From: Mucilaginibacter sp. L294
GTDB taxonomy: Bacteria; Bacteroidota; Bacteroidia; Sphingobacteriales; Sphingobacteriaceae
DNA: 64,000 nt
Assembly (NCBI RefSeq): GCF_001636615.1
Contig: NZ_LGEK01000013.1
Span: 1 to 64,000, forward strand
Direction: 5' to 3'
Below the pieces are notes generated by a model. The model saw only the letters and a list, made by a program, of their open reading frames with translations, was not told where the DNA came from and made no database searches. Positions 42,974-52,014 of this stretch are shown one piece after another; positions within the stretch are counted from its first letter, which is position 1; the number at the start of each line of letters is the position of its first letter. The position numbers were made by a program, and so were the translations under genes.

Positions 42974-43690
42974 TTAAAGCGTAAAGGTAAATTTTATCCC
43001 CGGAATAAACGCACTGTTAAAATTTGAAGCATACATAGACTGCTCGCCCCCTATTATGGTTGGGCTAACTTTAAACGACAGGTTATTGTCTACCGTGTAG
43101 GCATTAATAAACTTAGCTGTAATGTACGCCTCAACTGCCTGTATACCCCAAACGGCAATTACACCCAGTATACTTATTTGAAAATTTCGCTGATAACCAT
43201 TTGCCGCGTTTTCAAGGTCGGCATTTGATATGTTGTATTGCACAACGTACAAATTATATTCACTTTCATATTTTTTGTATGATGAATATAACGGGTTGCT
43301 TTTATCAGGTATTCCGCCTGTTCTGGAAATTTTAGCAAGTGCGGTAAAAAGCTTGTATTGCTTATTATTAACAATAATAGCGTTGCCCAATAACCCTAAG
43401 CCTATGTAAATGCCGGGCACTTTTATATACCATAATTGCCTGTTGTAATATTGGCCCCAGCCCGGGATAAGTAACGAACGTTTTACGGCAAGTTGGGGGC
43501 TATGGGTGCTATCCGGATGGTACTCCTGCTCCTTTTTTATTTTAGGCGCAAATGTGGTGCGCTTAATGTTGTCGGTTTTTTTTACAACTGTATCAGTTTT
43601 GGCTTTAGCGGCCACGGTATCAGGCGTTTGCCCCATCGCAAAAAAAGCGAAGCTCAAAAAAAGCACAGTGGTTAAAAGTCTTCTAAACAT
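42974..43690 (-). CDS. DUF5683 membrane protein
   Basis: A 238-residue protein from the ATG at 43690; a TTG at 43705 would overlap parB. It has a signal peptide or first membrane helix (RRLLTTVLFLSFAFFAMGQ), a basic spacer, then the conserved KRSLLIPGWGQYYNRQLW and a hydrophobic region (IYIGLGLLGNAIIV), a central helical part and a C-terminal strand region that ends FIPGIKFTFTL. This is the DUF5683 protein regularly found after parB in Bacteroidota. The function is unknown; its place suggests a link to envelope or chromosome partitioning. Confidence 0.88.
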   Translation of the reverse strand: MFRRLLTTVLFLSFAFFAMGQTPDTVAAKAKTDTVVKKTDNIKRTTFAPKIKKEQEYHPDSTHSPQLAVKRSLLIPGWGQYYNRQLWYIKVPGIYIGLGLLGNAIIVNNKQYKLFTALAKISRTGGIPDKSNPLYSSYKKYESEYNLYVVQYNISNADLENAANGYQRNFQISILGVIAVWGIQAVEAYITAKFINAYTVDNNLSFKVSPTIIGGEQSMYASNFNSAFIPGIKFTFTL

Positions 43691-43698
43691 ATATAGAT

Positions 43699-44622
43699 CT
43701 ACCAATCCAGCATTTCAAGTATACGGCCCAGATCGTCTTCGGATAAGAACGGAATTTCTATGCTTCCATTGCCCTGACCGTTAACTTTAAGTTTAACCTT
43801 GGTACTAAACCTCGATGCCAGGTCATCCTCAACCTTTTGCAACTGGTAAGATAGTGTTTCGGGCTGCTTTCCTTCTTTCTTTTGAGGTGCTTTTTGAATG
43901 TCCCGCACCATCTCTTCTACCTTACGTACCGATAGCTCATTCCTGATGATCTGCTGATGGATGTAAAGTTGAATGGTTGGGTCTTCAACCGCTAACAAAG
44001 CTTTTGCATGGCCCATAGATATCGCACCATCGCGCAAGGATGCCTGTATGGTTGGCGGCAATTTCAGTAACCGCAGGTAGTTGGTAACGGTAGACCGGTT
44101 TTTGCTTACGCGGTCGCCCAGTTCCTCCTGCTTCAGGCTACACTCATCTATCATCCGCTGAAAGCTCAGGGCAACCTCAATAGCGTTAAGGTTTTCGCGC
44201 TGTATGTTTTCAATCAACGCCATTTCCAGCATTTGCTGGTCGTTAGCGGTGCGTACGTATGCGGGGATCTGTGTAAGGCCCGCCATTTTTGATGCACGCA
44301 GCCTGCGCTCGCCAGATATTAACTGGTACGCATGCGCGCTAACCTTACGTACGGTGATGGGTTGTATTAAGCCCTGTAGCTTTATAGAGGCCGACAGATC
44401 GGCAAGGGCCTGCTCATCAAACTCGGTACGGGGCTGAAAAGGGTTAACCTCTATCTCACTTAGTTTTATCTCGTTAACAGAGCCAAGGCTATCAAGCTCA
44501 GAAACCGAGCCTGCATTTACCTTATCGTTGGTATTACTGTTTTTATATGGAAGTACGCTTGGCGAATCGTTAAGCAGGGCACTTAGCCCTTTCCCCAGTG
44601 CGTTTCTTTTTTCTGCACTCAT
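43699..44622 (-). CDS. parB: Chromosome-partitioning protein ParB
   Basis: A 307-residue CTP-dependent DNA clamp that loads at parS sites. The N-terminal domain has EVNPFQPRTEFDEQALADL and the CTP-binding arginine patch LISGERRLRASKMAG. The helix-turn-helix follows (EELGDRVSKNRSTVTNYLRLL) and a short C-terminal dimerisation region ends LGRILEMLDW. It works with ParA encoded 7 bp upstream. No parS site with the usual GTTTCACGTGAAAC core was found in the window. Confidence 0.97.
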   Translation of the reverse strand: MSAEKRNALGKGLSALLNDSPSVLPYKNSNTNDKVNAGSVSELDSLGSVNEIKLSEIEVNPFQPRTEFDEQALADLSASIKLQGLIQPITVRKVSAHAYQLISGERRLRASKMAGLTQIPAYVRTANDQQMLEMALIENIQRENLNAIEVALSFQRMIDECSLKQEELGDRVSKNRSTVTNYLRLLKLPPTIQASLRDGAISMGHAKALLAVEDPTIQLYIHQQIIRNELSVRKVEEMVRDIQKAPQKKEGKQPETLSYQLQKVEDDLASRFSTKVKLKVNGQGNGSIEIPFLSEDDLGRILEMLDW

Positions 44623-44629
44623 AATTTAA

Positions 44630-45433
44630 TTAAGCTGTTACTGTTGTAGCCAGTTCTTCGTTGCTCACCAAACCGTTCTTACGGATAATCTCGCGGGCAA
44701 GGTTAAGATAGTTTACTGCACCCTTACAGTTTGCATCGTGCATAATTACCGATACACCAAAGCTTGGCGCCTCGCTTAAACGGGTGTTACGCTGTATAAT
44801 AGTATCAAAAACCATGTCTTCAAAATGCGTGCGCACCTCATCAACCACCTGGTTTGAAAGCCTTAAACGCACATCGTACATGGTAAGCAAAATGCCTTCT
44901 ATCTGTAGTTGCGTGTTTAGGCGCGATTGTACAATTTTTATCGTGTTCAATAACTTGCCCAATCCTTCTAACGCGAAATATTCGCACTGTACCGGGATGA
45001 TAACCGAATCGGCAGCAGTTAAAGCGTTAATGGTAATTAAACCCAACGATGGCGAGCAATCAATGATGATAAAATCGTACTCATCGCGTATGCTCTCTAA
45101 AACCGCTTTCATTTTGTATTCGCGGTTAGTAAGGTTTATCATTTCTATTTCGGCACCAACCAGGTCTATATGCGCGGGCAACAGATCAAGGTTTGGTGTT
45201 TCGGTTTTCTGGATAGCCTCACGCGGGTCAATACCATTAATGATACACTCGTAAATACTGTTCTTAATATTACGCGGATCAAACCCTATACCCGATGTTG
45301 AATTAGCCTGCGGGTCGGCATCTAACAGTAAAGTCCTGTATTCCAGTACTGCTAAACTCGCGGCAAGGTTTATTGATGATGTAGTTTTACCAACGCCACC
45401 TTTTTGATTAGCTAAAGCAATAATTTTACCCAT
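44630..45433 (-). CDS. parA: Chromosome-partitioning ATPase ParA (Soj)
   Basis: A 267-residue deviant Walker A ATPase: KGGVGKTTSSINLAASL with the signature lysine, then LLLDADPQANSTSG and FIIIDCSPSLG. It binds DNA non-specifically in the ATP state and drives ParB-parS segregation. It is the first gene of the five-gene minus-strand cluster. A -7 box lies upstream. Confidence 0.97.
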   Translation of the reverse strand: MGKIIALANQKGGVGKTTSSINLAASLAVLEYRTLLLDADPQANSTSGIGFDPRNIKNSIYECIINGIDPREAIQKTETPNLDLLPAHIDLVGAEIEMINLTNREYKMKAVLESIRDEYDFIIIDCSPSLGLITINALTAADSVIIPVQCEYFALEGLGKLLNTIKIVQSRLNTQLQIEGILLTMYDVRLRLSNQVVDEVRTHFEDMVFDTIIQRNTRLSEAPSFGVSVIMHDANCKGAVNYLNLAREIIRKNGLVSNEELATTVTA

Positions 45434-45471
45434 TCTGTGTTTCCAAAAAATTTATCTCTGCGGTTTATTTA

Positions 45472-45479
45472 CAAACGTA
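45472..45479 (-). promoter_or_regulatory. Candidate -7 box of the parA operon
   Basis: On the minus strand TACGTTTG, an exact TAnnTTTG match, about 40 bp upstream of the parA ATG. No good TTG box is found at the expected distance, so confidence is limited. Confidence 0.4.
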
Positions 45480-45597
45480 AAACAGGATTAGAAATTTCTA
45501 TGTTTGTACTGTTTTTTATCCGCCGCTAAAGATACGGATTTAAATAATTGAGAAATTAACAGTTTTGCCAACTTACAAACATATTTTGGTGATTACG

Positions 45598-45697
45598 CGA
45601 GTGGTGAATTGTGAGTAGAGAGTGATTGATCGTCATCAATCACGGCTTATTCATTTACAACATAACTATTCTCTACTCACCATTCACTACTCACTAA
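45598..45697. repeat. GTGAGTAGAG word repeat pair with central hairpin
   Basis: Left words GAGTGGTGAATTGTGAGTAG and right words CTCTACTCACCATTCACTAC are inverted. In the centre a perfect hairpin, GTGATTGAT (45622-45630) with ATCAATCAC (45635-45643), could close the whole as a long stem. It lies directly before the FMN reductase gene. Confidence 0.65.
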
Positions 45698-45703
45698 ATA
45701 AAA

Positions 45704-46225
45704 ATGGTCACCATCATAGCATCTACTAACCGCCCCGGAAGCTCTACACTGCAGGTTGCACAATACTACCAAAAGCAACTCGCCGCAAAGGGGATGGAAA
45801 CTAATCTGTTATCGCTGGCCCAATTGCCTCCTAATTTAATTGAAACCGACCTGTACGGTAAGCGCAGCAGCGCCTTTGCCAAAATACAGGACGTTATCAC
45901 CGCTACCGATAAATTTTTGTTTGTGATACCCGAGTATAACGGCAGTTACCCCGGTGTTTTAAAGGTTTTTATGGATGCATGCAGCTTCCCCGAGAGTTTT
46001 TATGACAAGAAGGCAGCACTGGTTGGCCTGTCATCGGGCAAGTATGGTAACATCCGCGGTGTAGATCATTTTACCGGTGTTTGCCATTATCTTAACCTGC
46101 ATATTATGCCGCTTAAGATCCACATCGCATCTATTCGTAAAGAGATGGACCAAAACGGCAACCTCACCGCCGAAGACACATTGCGCTACACAAACGAGCA
46201 GATGGATAAATTTATTAAATTTTAA
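45704..46225 (+). CDS. NADPH-dependent FMN reductase-family protein
   Basis: A 173-residue flavodoxin-like protein of the NADPH-dependent FMN reductase family. The FMN phosphate loop is ASTNRPGSSTLQVAQ and the flavin-contact motif is VIPEYNGSYPGVLKVFMD. LVGLSSGKYGNIRG covers the next loop. It reduces flavins or quinone-like small molecules; the exact electron acceptor is not readable. It is a single gene, preceded by a long word repeat and followed 1 bp later by a convergent gene. Confidence 0.88.
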   Translation: MVTIIASTNRPGSSTLQVAQYYQKQLAAKGMETNLLSLAQLPPNLIETDLYGKRSSAFAKIQDVITATDKFLFVIPEYNGSYPGVLKVFMDACSFPESFYDKKAALVGLSSGKYGNIRGVDHFTGVCHYLNLHIMPLKIHIASIRKEMDQNGNLTAEDTLRYTNEQMDKFIKF

Positions 46226-46226
46226 G

Positions 46227-48179
46227 CTACCTCACCAGCAGCACCCAGCCCGACAATTTTGGGGTATTGTTCTTCAGGTCGATCACATAGTAGTAAGTAC
46301 CTGCCGGGAGCAGGCTCCCGTTAAATTTACCATCCCATGGCTTGCCATAACCCCTGCTCTGGAACACCTGTTTGCCGTTGCGGGTAAAAACGGAAATCAC
46401 ACCATCCGGATAGGTTTCTAATGCTTCAATGTTCCATATATCATTCACCCCATCATTATTAGGCGTAAAGGTGCTGGGGACAACTATCTTTTCGTACACC
46501 GTCACAATCATTTCATCTACATCTATGCTGCAGCCATTGGCCGGTGTAACGGTAAGCACGTAAGGCGTGGTATGCGGCGGTTTAGCAGTGGGGGTTCGGG
46601 AATGCGGGTTGTCCAGGTATTCGGTTGGCGACCAGCTATAAGTTACATCTCCTGCTTCGCCGCCATCCAGCATTACGAGTTGCCCTTCAAAGATCTTTTT
46701 ATCGCTGCCCGCGTTGGCAACGGGCACGTCGAGTATCTCAACGTGTACCTGCCTGGTATCAGAGCAGGTTGTTCTGTTATTGGTTACAGTAACGGTGTAG
46801 TCCGTTGTAATATTGGGATTGGCTGTCAGGTCGGCTGCATTCGCGTTCGTTAAATCTCCAGTCGGGAACCAGCTATAGGTGTAAGTATCTGTACCCGGTT
46901 CATGCACAGATACCTTCAGCGGCACACCAACGCCTTTACACGCAGGCTGGATCTCCTCCATGTCAATAATAGGTTTTAAGTTAACGGTAACATCTACATA
47001 GCTAAAGGATGAGCAATTCGCCATGGATATTACCTCAACATTGTATCGGCCTTCATTCGCCTTGATCGCGGGGATAGTTACCGGATCTGGCGAAGTCACC
47101 GATAGGTTATTAGGCCCGGTCCACTTATACGTTACCCCGCCCGATCCTGTTAACGTAAATGTTCCACCTTCGCAAACCGTTTGTGTTGAGGGCACAGGTA
47201 CGGGGGGCAGGGCATTAACATTAATGGTAAACGTATTTGAATACACACGGCAGCTTTCGGAGGTAATATTATCCCCTACCGCAACCCCTAAACGGTATTG
47301 GTAAGAGCCAGCAGGTTGCGTTGCCGGGAAATCGCGAATAAGCGTCGGGGTGGTTTCGGGTGGAGTAGTAATGTCTGTCCACCCAGCGCCGTTTAAGTTT
47401 TGCTGCCATTGGTATTTATACGTATCATTAATTGGTGAAGATTTAATAATGTATCGTTTTGATATACCTACACACTGGTTACCTGGTATAGTGCTTATCT
47501 CACCCGCATCATTTGGGATACCTGTCTGCACAATAGGCCCGTAAGCTCTAAATGCGATATCATCCAATAAAAGATCATTACCGGGGCCGCCGGGTGCATT
47601 ATTTATCATTTTTATTCTAACAGATGTTACACCTGCTCCCGCGGTAAAACGTCTGGAATACTTTACCCAGCCGCTGGGGTCTGATGTTTCCGGTATTTCA
47701 ACTCCTTCTGCGATGCCGATAGGGGTTCCGTCGGGTTTTTCTATAACAAAAGATACGTTCGGCCTGTTAAAGCCGCTTTGGCCGGCTTTAATCAGGTTTA
47801 GTATGTATGCCGAAAATTCATATTCTGTATTTTCGCATAGGGTATTTGGGTTTAACGTGTATTCAAAAAACTTTTGCCCCTGCACCTCGTTAGCATTTAC
47901 AACCATCATATAACCATCGTTACCAGTATGGTCTTTTAATACTTGATGCCAGGTATCATCATGGCACCCGGTTTCGGTTTTAGAGATAGCATACTGGCCA
48001 TCATTGGGGCATGAGCCTGTCACATATTGGTAGCCTGTTGCCGGGGGAAACTTTGGGGTATTGCCCGACCCAAAATCAAATGTAAATACAGGGTCGCCAA
48101 GGCTGCCTGCCTGCGCCCGCACCTCAGTGCCTGCAAATAATAAAAGTATGAATAAAAGAAGCTTCGGTTTAAATTGCAT
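46227..48179 (-). CDS. Secreted protein with gliding-motility-associated C-terminal sorting domain
   Basis: A 650-residue secreted protein from the ATG at 48179 (LLLFILLLFAGTEVRAQ leader); a start at 48209 adds ten residues. After an N-terminal carbohydrate-binding-like beta-sandwich (residues about 30-200) come Ig/PKD-like repeats (VCEGGTFTLTGSGGVTYKW, CKGVGVPLKVSVHEPG, VANAGSDKKIFEGQLV). The final 85 residues form the gliding-motility-associated C-terminal (CHU_C, type B sorting) domain: VPSTFTPNNDGVNDIWNIE, then VFTRNGKQVF, PWDGKFNGSLLPAGTYYYV. It is thus probably a type IX secretion substrate attached to or released from the surface. Ligand unknown. Confidence 0.9.
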   Translation of the reverse strand: MQFKPKLLLFILLLFAGTEVRAQAGSLGDPVFTFDFGSGNTPKFPPATGYQYVTGSCPNDGQYAISKTETGCHDDTWHQVLKDHTGNDGYMMVVNANEVQGQKFFEYTLNPNTLCENTEYEFSAYILNLIKAGQSGFNRPNVSFVIEKPDGTPIGIAEGVEIPETSDPSGWVKYSRRFTAGAGVTSVRIKMINNAPGGPGNDLLLDDIAFRAYGPIVQTGIPNDAGEISTIPGNQCVGISKRYIIKSSPINDTYKYQWQQNLNGAGWTDITTPPETTPTLIRDFPATQPAGSYQYRLGVAVGDNITSESCRVYSNTFTINVNALPPVPVPSTQTVCEGGTFTLTGSGGVTYKWTGPNNLSVTSPDPVTIPAIKANEGRYNVEVISMANCSSFSYVDVTVNLKPIIDMEEIQPACKGVGVPLKVSVHEPGTDTYTYSWFPTGDLTNANAADLTANPNITTDYTVTVTNNRTTCSDTRQVHVEILDVPVANAGSDKKIFEGQLVMLDGGEAGDVTYSWSPTEYLDNPHSRTPTAKPPHTTPYVLTVTPANGCSIDVDEMIVTVYEKIVVPSTFTPNNDGVNDIWNIEALETYPDGVISVFTRNGKQVFQSRGYGKPWDGKFNGSLLPAGTYYYVIDLKNNTPKLSGWVLLVR

Positions 48180-48385
48180 CAGGTTTGCTGAACAGGCAGC
48201 GATTTTCAAAAATATACTTTTTTGCGAGCTATTGGCGTGTTTTGCACAATTAGCCGCTTAAGTAACTAAAAAATTGCACCGGCATAATTACTTTACCTGT
48301 ATTGTATTTGTAATTAGGCCATTACACGGGTACTACTACAAACAAAACATATCCTTACAGGTTAATTATTTAACTAAAACACAAC

Positions 48386-49699
48386 ATGAAAACTTATATT
48401 GCCTATATAGCAGGTGTTACCTTACTGGCAGCAAGCTGCAAACAAAAAAAGGTGGATGCCTCAAAAGCCGCCGATGTGAACACCGCCGTTAACCAGGAGG
48501 TTAAGCTGCCCGCTCCCTACCAAACCAAAGCGGTAAGCAATTATTGCAAGGTAATTGGCTGGCCGACCGGCAAAACCCCCATCGCCCCCGAGGGCTTTAC
48601 CGTTAACCTGTTTGCAGATACCCTTAAAAACCCACGTAATATTTACATAGCCCCTAACGGCGATATCCTGGTATCTGAAGCTAATACCGAAACAAAGGGC
48701 ATCAAAAAGATCGGTGCAAAAATTATCGGCGTGGCAGCCTCACAAAATTTGGGCAAAAGTGCCAACCGCATCACCATACTGCGCGATACCAATGGCGATG
48801 GCGTACCGGATCTGCGGGGCGTATTTTTAAGCCATTTAAACCAGCCGTATGGTATGCTGATATTGGGCAGCTCGTTTTACGTAGCCAATACCGACGGACT
48901 TTGGAAATACGATTATAAAACCGGGCAAACCCAAATAACTACGCCGGGCAAAATGATCCTTTCATTACCTGCCGGTGGTTACAACAACCACTGGACACGC
49001 AACTTACGCGCCAATGCCGCCGGTACCAAAATTTATGTTGGCGTTGGCTCGGGTACCAACGTAGCCGAGCACGGCCTGGAAAATGAAAAACGCCGCGCCA
49101 ATGTACTGGAGATAAACCCTGACGGTACCGGCGAGCGCATTTACGCCAGCGGGTTACGCAACCCTGCCGGGATAGACTTTCAGCCGGGCACGGGGGTGCT
49201 TTACGCGGCCGTTAACGAACGCGATAATTTGGGCGACGACCTGGTACCCGATTACCTGACCAGCGTTAAACCCGGTGGCTTTTACGGCTGGCCATGGGCC
49301 TACTTTGGCCAGCACGAAGACCCGCGCCTGGAAGTGAAAAGACCAGACATGGTAAAGAAAACCATCACGCCCGATCTGTCATTAGGCCCGCACACCGCAT
49401 CATTGGGATTGGTGTTTTACACCGGCAAAAAGTTCCCGGCTAAGTATATTAACGGGGCGTTTATTGGCCAGCATGGTTCATGGAACAGGTCGGTATTATC
49501 GGGTTATAAAGTTGGGTTTGTGCCATTTATTAACAACAAGCCCGCGCCGCAGATGGAAGATTTTTTAACCGGTTTCATCGCCAATGCTGATAAGAAAGAA
49601 GTTTACGGCCGCCCGGTTGGTGTTGCCGTTGCCAAAGATGGCGCGCTGCTGGTTGCTGATGATACCAGTAACCGAATATGGCGCGTAAGCGCAAAATAA
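48386..49699 (+). CDS. Glucose/sorbosone dehydrogenase-like lipoprotein
   Basis: A 437-residue lipoprotein (MKTYIAYIAGVTLLAASC, C18 lipidated) with a six-bladed propeller typical of PQQ-dependent sugar or aldehyde dehydrogenases: GFTVNLFADTLKNPRNIYIAPNGDILVSE, ITILRDTNGDGVPDLRG, GLRNPAGIDFQPGTGVLYAAVNERD and GSWNRSVLSGYKVGF. It probably oxidises a sugar in the periplasm. Whether it binds PQQ cannot be read, and no PQQ synthesis genes lie nearby. It is monocistronic with its own terminator. Confidence 0.88.
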   Translation: MKTYIAYIAGVTLLAASCKQKKVDASKAADVNTAVNQEVKLPAPYQTKAVSNYCKVIGWPTGKTPIAPEGFTVNLFADTLKNPRNIYIAPNGDILVSEANTETKGIKKIGAKIIGVAASQNLGKSANRITILRDTNGDGVPDLRGVFLSHLNQPYGMLILGSSFYVANTDGLWKYDYKTGQTQITTPGKMILSLPAGGYNNHWTRNLRANAAGTKIYVGVGSGTNVAEHGLENEKRRANVLEINPDGTGERIYASGLRNPAGIDFQPGTGVLYAAVNERDNLGDDLVPDYLTSVKPGGFYGWPWAYFGQHEDPRLEVKRPDMVKKTITPDLSLGPHTASLGLVFYTGKKFPAKYINGAFIGQHGSWNRSVLSGYKVGFVPFINNKPAPQMEDFLTGFIANADKKEVYGRPVGVAVAKDGALLVADDTSNRIWRVSAK

Positions 49700-49726
49700 A
49701 CGGAATGTAAATATTTTATAACACGG

Positions 49727-49758
49727 ATAGCCCTTACACTGTAACGGGCTATTTTTTA
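49727..49758 (+). terminator. Terminator after the dehydrogenase gene
   Basis: ATAGCCC (49727-49733) pairs with GGGCTAT (49746-49752), followed by six T. It stands about 20 bp upstream of the next gene start. Confidence 0.8.
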
Positions 49759-49776
49759 TTAGTTTCGTTTTATCTT

Positions 49777-51849
49777 ATGAATAAACATTGCCTCCTGTTC
49801 GCCTTTTTAATATTGGCTGGTAACCTTTTTGCCCAAAACAAGCCGGCAAAAACAGACACCGTGCGGCAGCTAAAGCCGGTTACCATTAAAGCATACCTTT
49901 CAGAACAACCTGTATTAAGTGTGCCTGCTTCTGTAAGTGTATTGGGTGCAGCGCAATTGAAATTACAACCCGACAATTCATTCGTGAGCGCTTTAAACAC
50001 CGTACCGGGTGTGCGGGCAGAGGAACGTTCGCCGGGTAGTTACCGTTTATCCATCAGGGGAAGTTTACTGCGGTCGCCGTTTGGGGTGAGGGATGTGAAA
50101 ATTTATTTTGATGAGATCCCGCTTACAGATGCCGGCGGCAATACCTATTTAAACGCCGTCGACATTAGCAACATCCGCCACATAGAAATATTGAAAGGCC
50201 CGGATGGCAGCTTATTCGGCGCAAATTCGGGCGGGGTGGTTTTGTTAAGCCCGGTTAACCGTACGGATAGCAATTACCTTTCGGCAGGGATAAGCGGCGG
50301 CTCGTACGGTTTGTTTCATGAGAAGGTTTCCTTACAGAATACCGGGGCTAAAAATCGCTTCAACTTTAATCAATCGTACCAAACGTATGATGGCTATCGT
50401 CAAAATAGCCGCATGCACCGCAACTACATACAAGCAGGTGATGCCTACCAGTACGGCCAAAACAGCGAATTACGCGCGCTGGTGATGTACGCTGACCTGG
50501 ATTACCAAACACCCGGTGGGCTAACCTTTGATCAAATGCAGGCCGACCCGCGTAGCGCAAGGCTGCCAACACCAACATCTAAGGGGGCTATTGAGCAAAA
50601 GATCCGTATCAATACCAAAATGCTTTTGGGCGGACTGGTTAATGATGCGCAGCTTACCGATCGCATCCGCAACGTACTAACCGTTTTTGGCAGCCATGTA
50701 GATTTTGCCAATCCCTTCATCACCAATTATGAGCAGCGCGACGAGAACACCTACGGCATGCGCACCTATTTTGAGCTGGCCGCCATCCCGAAGGAAAACT
50801 TCGACTGGAAACTGAACCTGGGCATGGAGTGGCAGCAAACCAATTCGCAGATCAGCAATTATGACAACAACGCCGGCGAAAAAGGCAACGTGCAGAAGAT
50901 AGATAAGGTGAACACCGGGCAACATTTCTTCTTTGCCCGCTATGCCGCCGATATTTTTAAACGACTGCACATAGAAGCAGCCGCCAGCTTAAACTACTAC
51001 GGGTATAAATTCCGTAACCTGGCGCCATTGAACGAGACCGATTTTACCAACCGCAGTTTTGATGCCGTGGTGATGCCAAGGCTGGCGCTTTCCTACCAGC
51101 TCACTAATGATTTTATCTGGCGGGCATCGGTTAGTCGCGGGTATTCTACGCCAACCACTGCCGAGGTTAGGCCTACCAATAACATTATCAACACCGGCCT
51201 GCAGGCACAACTGGGCTGGAACTATGAAACAGGTTTCCGCCTGCGGGATAAGGAACAGCTTTTTATGCTGGATGCTTCCGTATTTTACTATAAGCTTAAC
51301 AATGCCATTGTGCGCCAGTTAGACGCCAACGAGAAAGAATACTACATTAATGCCGGCGGCACCAACCAACCGGGGCTGGAACTCGCCGCATCGGGATGGG
51401 TTGTGCGGCCAAACACCACCAACTTTATCCGTGGTATTCAGCTAAGCACAGGGCTATCCCTAAGCCGTTTTAAATTCAGGGATTACAACGTGGCGGGGGC
51501 AAATTACTCGGGTAACCGTTTAACGGGTGTACCGCGCGAGGTAGTGGTATCGTCTGGGCTATTTAACCTGCCCGCATCACTATCCTTATTTGTGCAGCAT
51601 AATTACACCTCAAGCATTCCGCTTAATGATGCCAGCAGTATTTATGCAGCCAAATACCACCTGCTGCAGGCAAAAGCATCCTGGCAGCACGCCATCAGCC
51701 GTAAAACACGCCTTGAGCTTTATGCCGGGGCAGATAACCTGCTGAACCAAAAATACAGCCTGGGTAATGATTTGAATGCTGTAGGCACCCGCTATTTCAA
51801 CCCTGCACCGTTGCGCAATTACTTTTTCGGGGTGAATGTGAATATGTAG
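49777..51849 (+). CDS. TonB-dependent receptor
   Basis: A 690-residue outer-membrane receptor. Signal peptide LLFAFLILAGNLFAQ; a short N-terminal strand with TonB-box-like LKPVTIKAYL; plug domain with VSALNTVPGVRAEERSPGSYRLSIRGSLLRSPFGVRDVKIYFDEIPLTDAGG and HIEILKGPDGSLFG; then a 22-strand barrel ending in RNYFFGVNVNM. No carboxypeptidase-like N-terminal domain, so not SusC type. It resembles siderophore or metal receptors, but the ligand is not evident and the upstream sugar dehydrogenase is separated by a terminator. Confidence 0.93.
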   Translation: MNKHCLLFAFLILAGNLFAQNKPAKTDTVRQLKPVTIKAYLSEQPVLSVPASVSVLGAAQLKLQPDNSFVSALNTVPGVRAEERSPGSYRLSIRGSLLRSPFGVRDVKIYFDEIPLTDAGGNTYLNAVDISNIRHIEILKGPDGSLFGANSGGVVLLSPVNRTDSNYLSAGISGGSYGLFHEKVSLQNTGAKNRFNFNQSYQTYDGYRQNSRMHRNYIQAGDAYQYGQNSELRALVMYADLDYQTPGGLTFDQMQADPRSARLPTPTSKGAIEQKIRINTKMLLGGLVNDAQLTDRIRNVLTVFGSHVDFANPFITNYEQRDENTYGMRTYFELAAIPKENFDWKLNLGMEWQQTNSQISNYDNNAGEKGNVQKIDKVNTGQHFFFARYAADIFKRLHIEAAASLNYYGYKFRNLAPLNETDFTNRSFDAVVMPRLALSYQLTNDFIWRASVSRGYSTPTTAEVRPTNNIINTGLQAQLGWNYETGFRLRDKEQLFMLDASVFYYKLNNAIVRQLDANEKEYYINAGGTNQPGLELAASGWVVRPNTTNFIRGIQLSTGLSLSRFKFRDYNVAGANYSGNRLTGVPREVVVSSGLFNLPASLSLFVQHNYTSSIPLNDASSIYAAKYHLLQAKASWQHAISRKTRLELYAGADNLLNQKYSLGNDLNAVGTRYFNPAPLRNYFFGVNVNM

Positions 51850-51862
51850 GGCATTACAACTA

Positions 51863-51956
51863 CGTCATTGCGAGGAGCGATAGCGACGTGGCAATCTTCG
51901 ACTCGCTTGTAGCCGACTTTTCTATCGAAGATTGCCACGCTGCGCTCGCAATGGCG
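51863..51956. repeat. 94-bp palindromic element, copy 3
   Basis: Same length and orientation as 28821-28914: CGTCATTGCGAGGAGCG at the left, GCGCTCGCAATGGCG at the right (one change, A to G, in the terminal GACG). Each arm has stem ATTGC/GCAAT. Confidence 0.8.
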
Positions 51957-51967
51957 TGGTGGTAAAT

Positions 51968-52004
51968 AACAAAGGAGGCTGCCTTATGGGCAGCCTCCTT
52001 TGTT
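51968..52004. terminator. Bidirectional terminator between convergent genes
   Basis: A 16-bp perfect stem: AACAAAGGAGGCTGCC (51968-51983) with GGCAGCCTCCTTTGTT (51989-52004), 5-nt loop. It serves the TonB receptor on one side and the hexosaminidase on the other. Confidence 0.9.
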
Positions 52005-52014
52005 TATAAGATTT

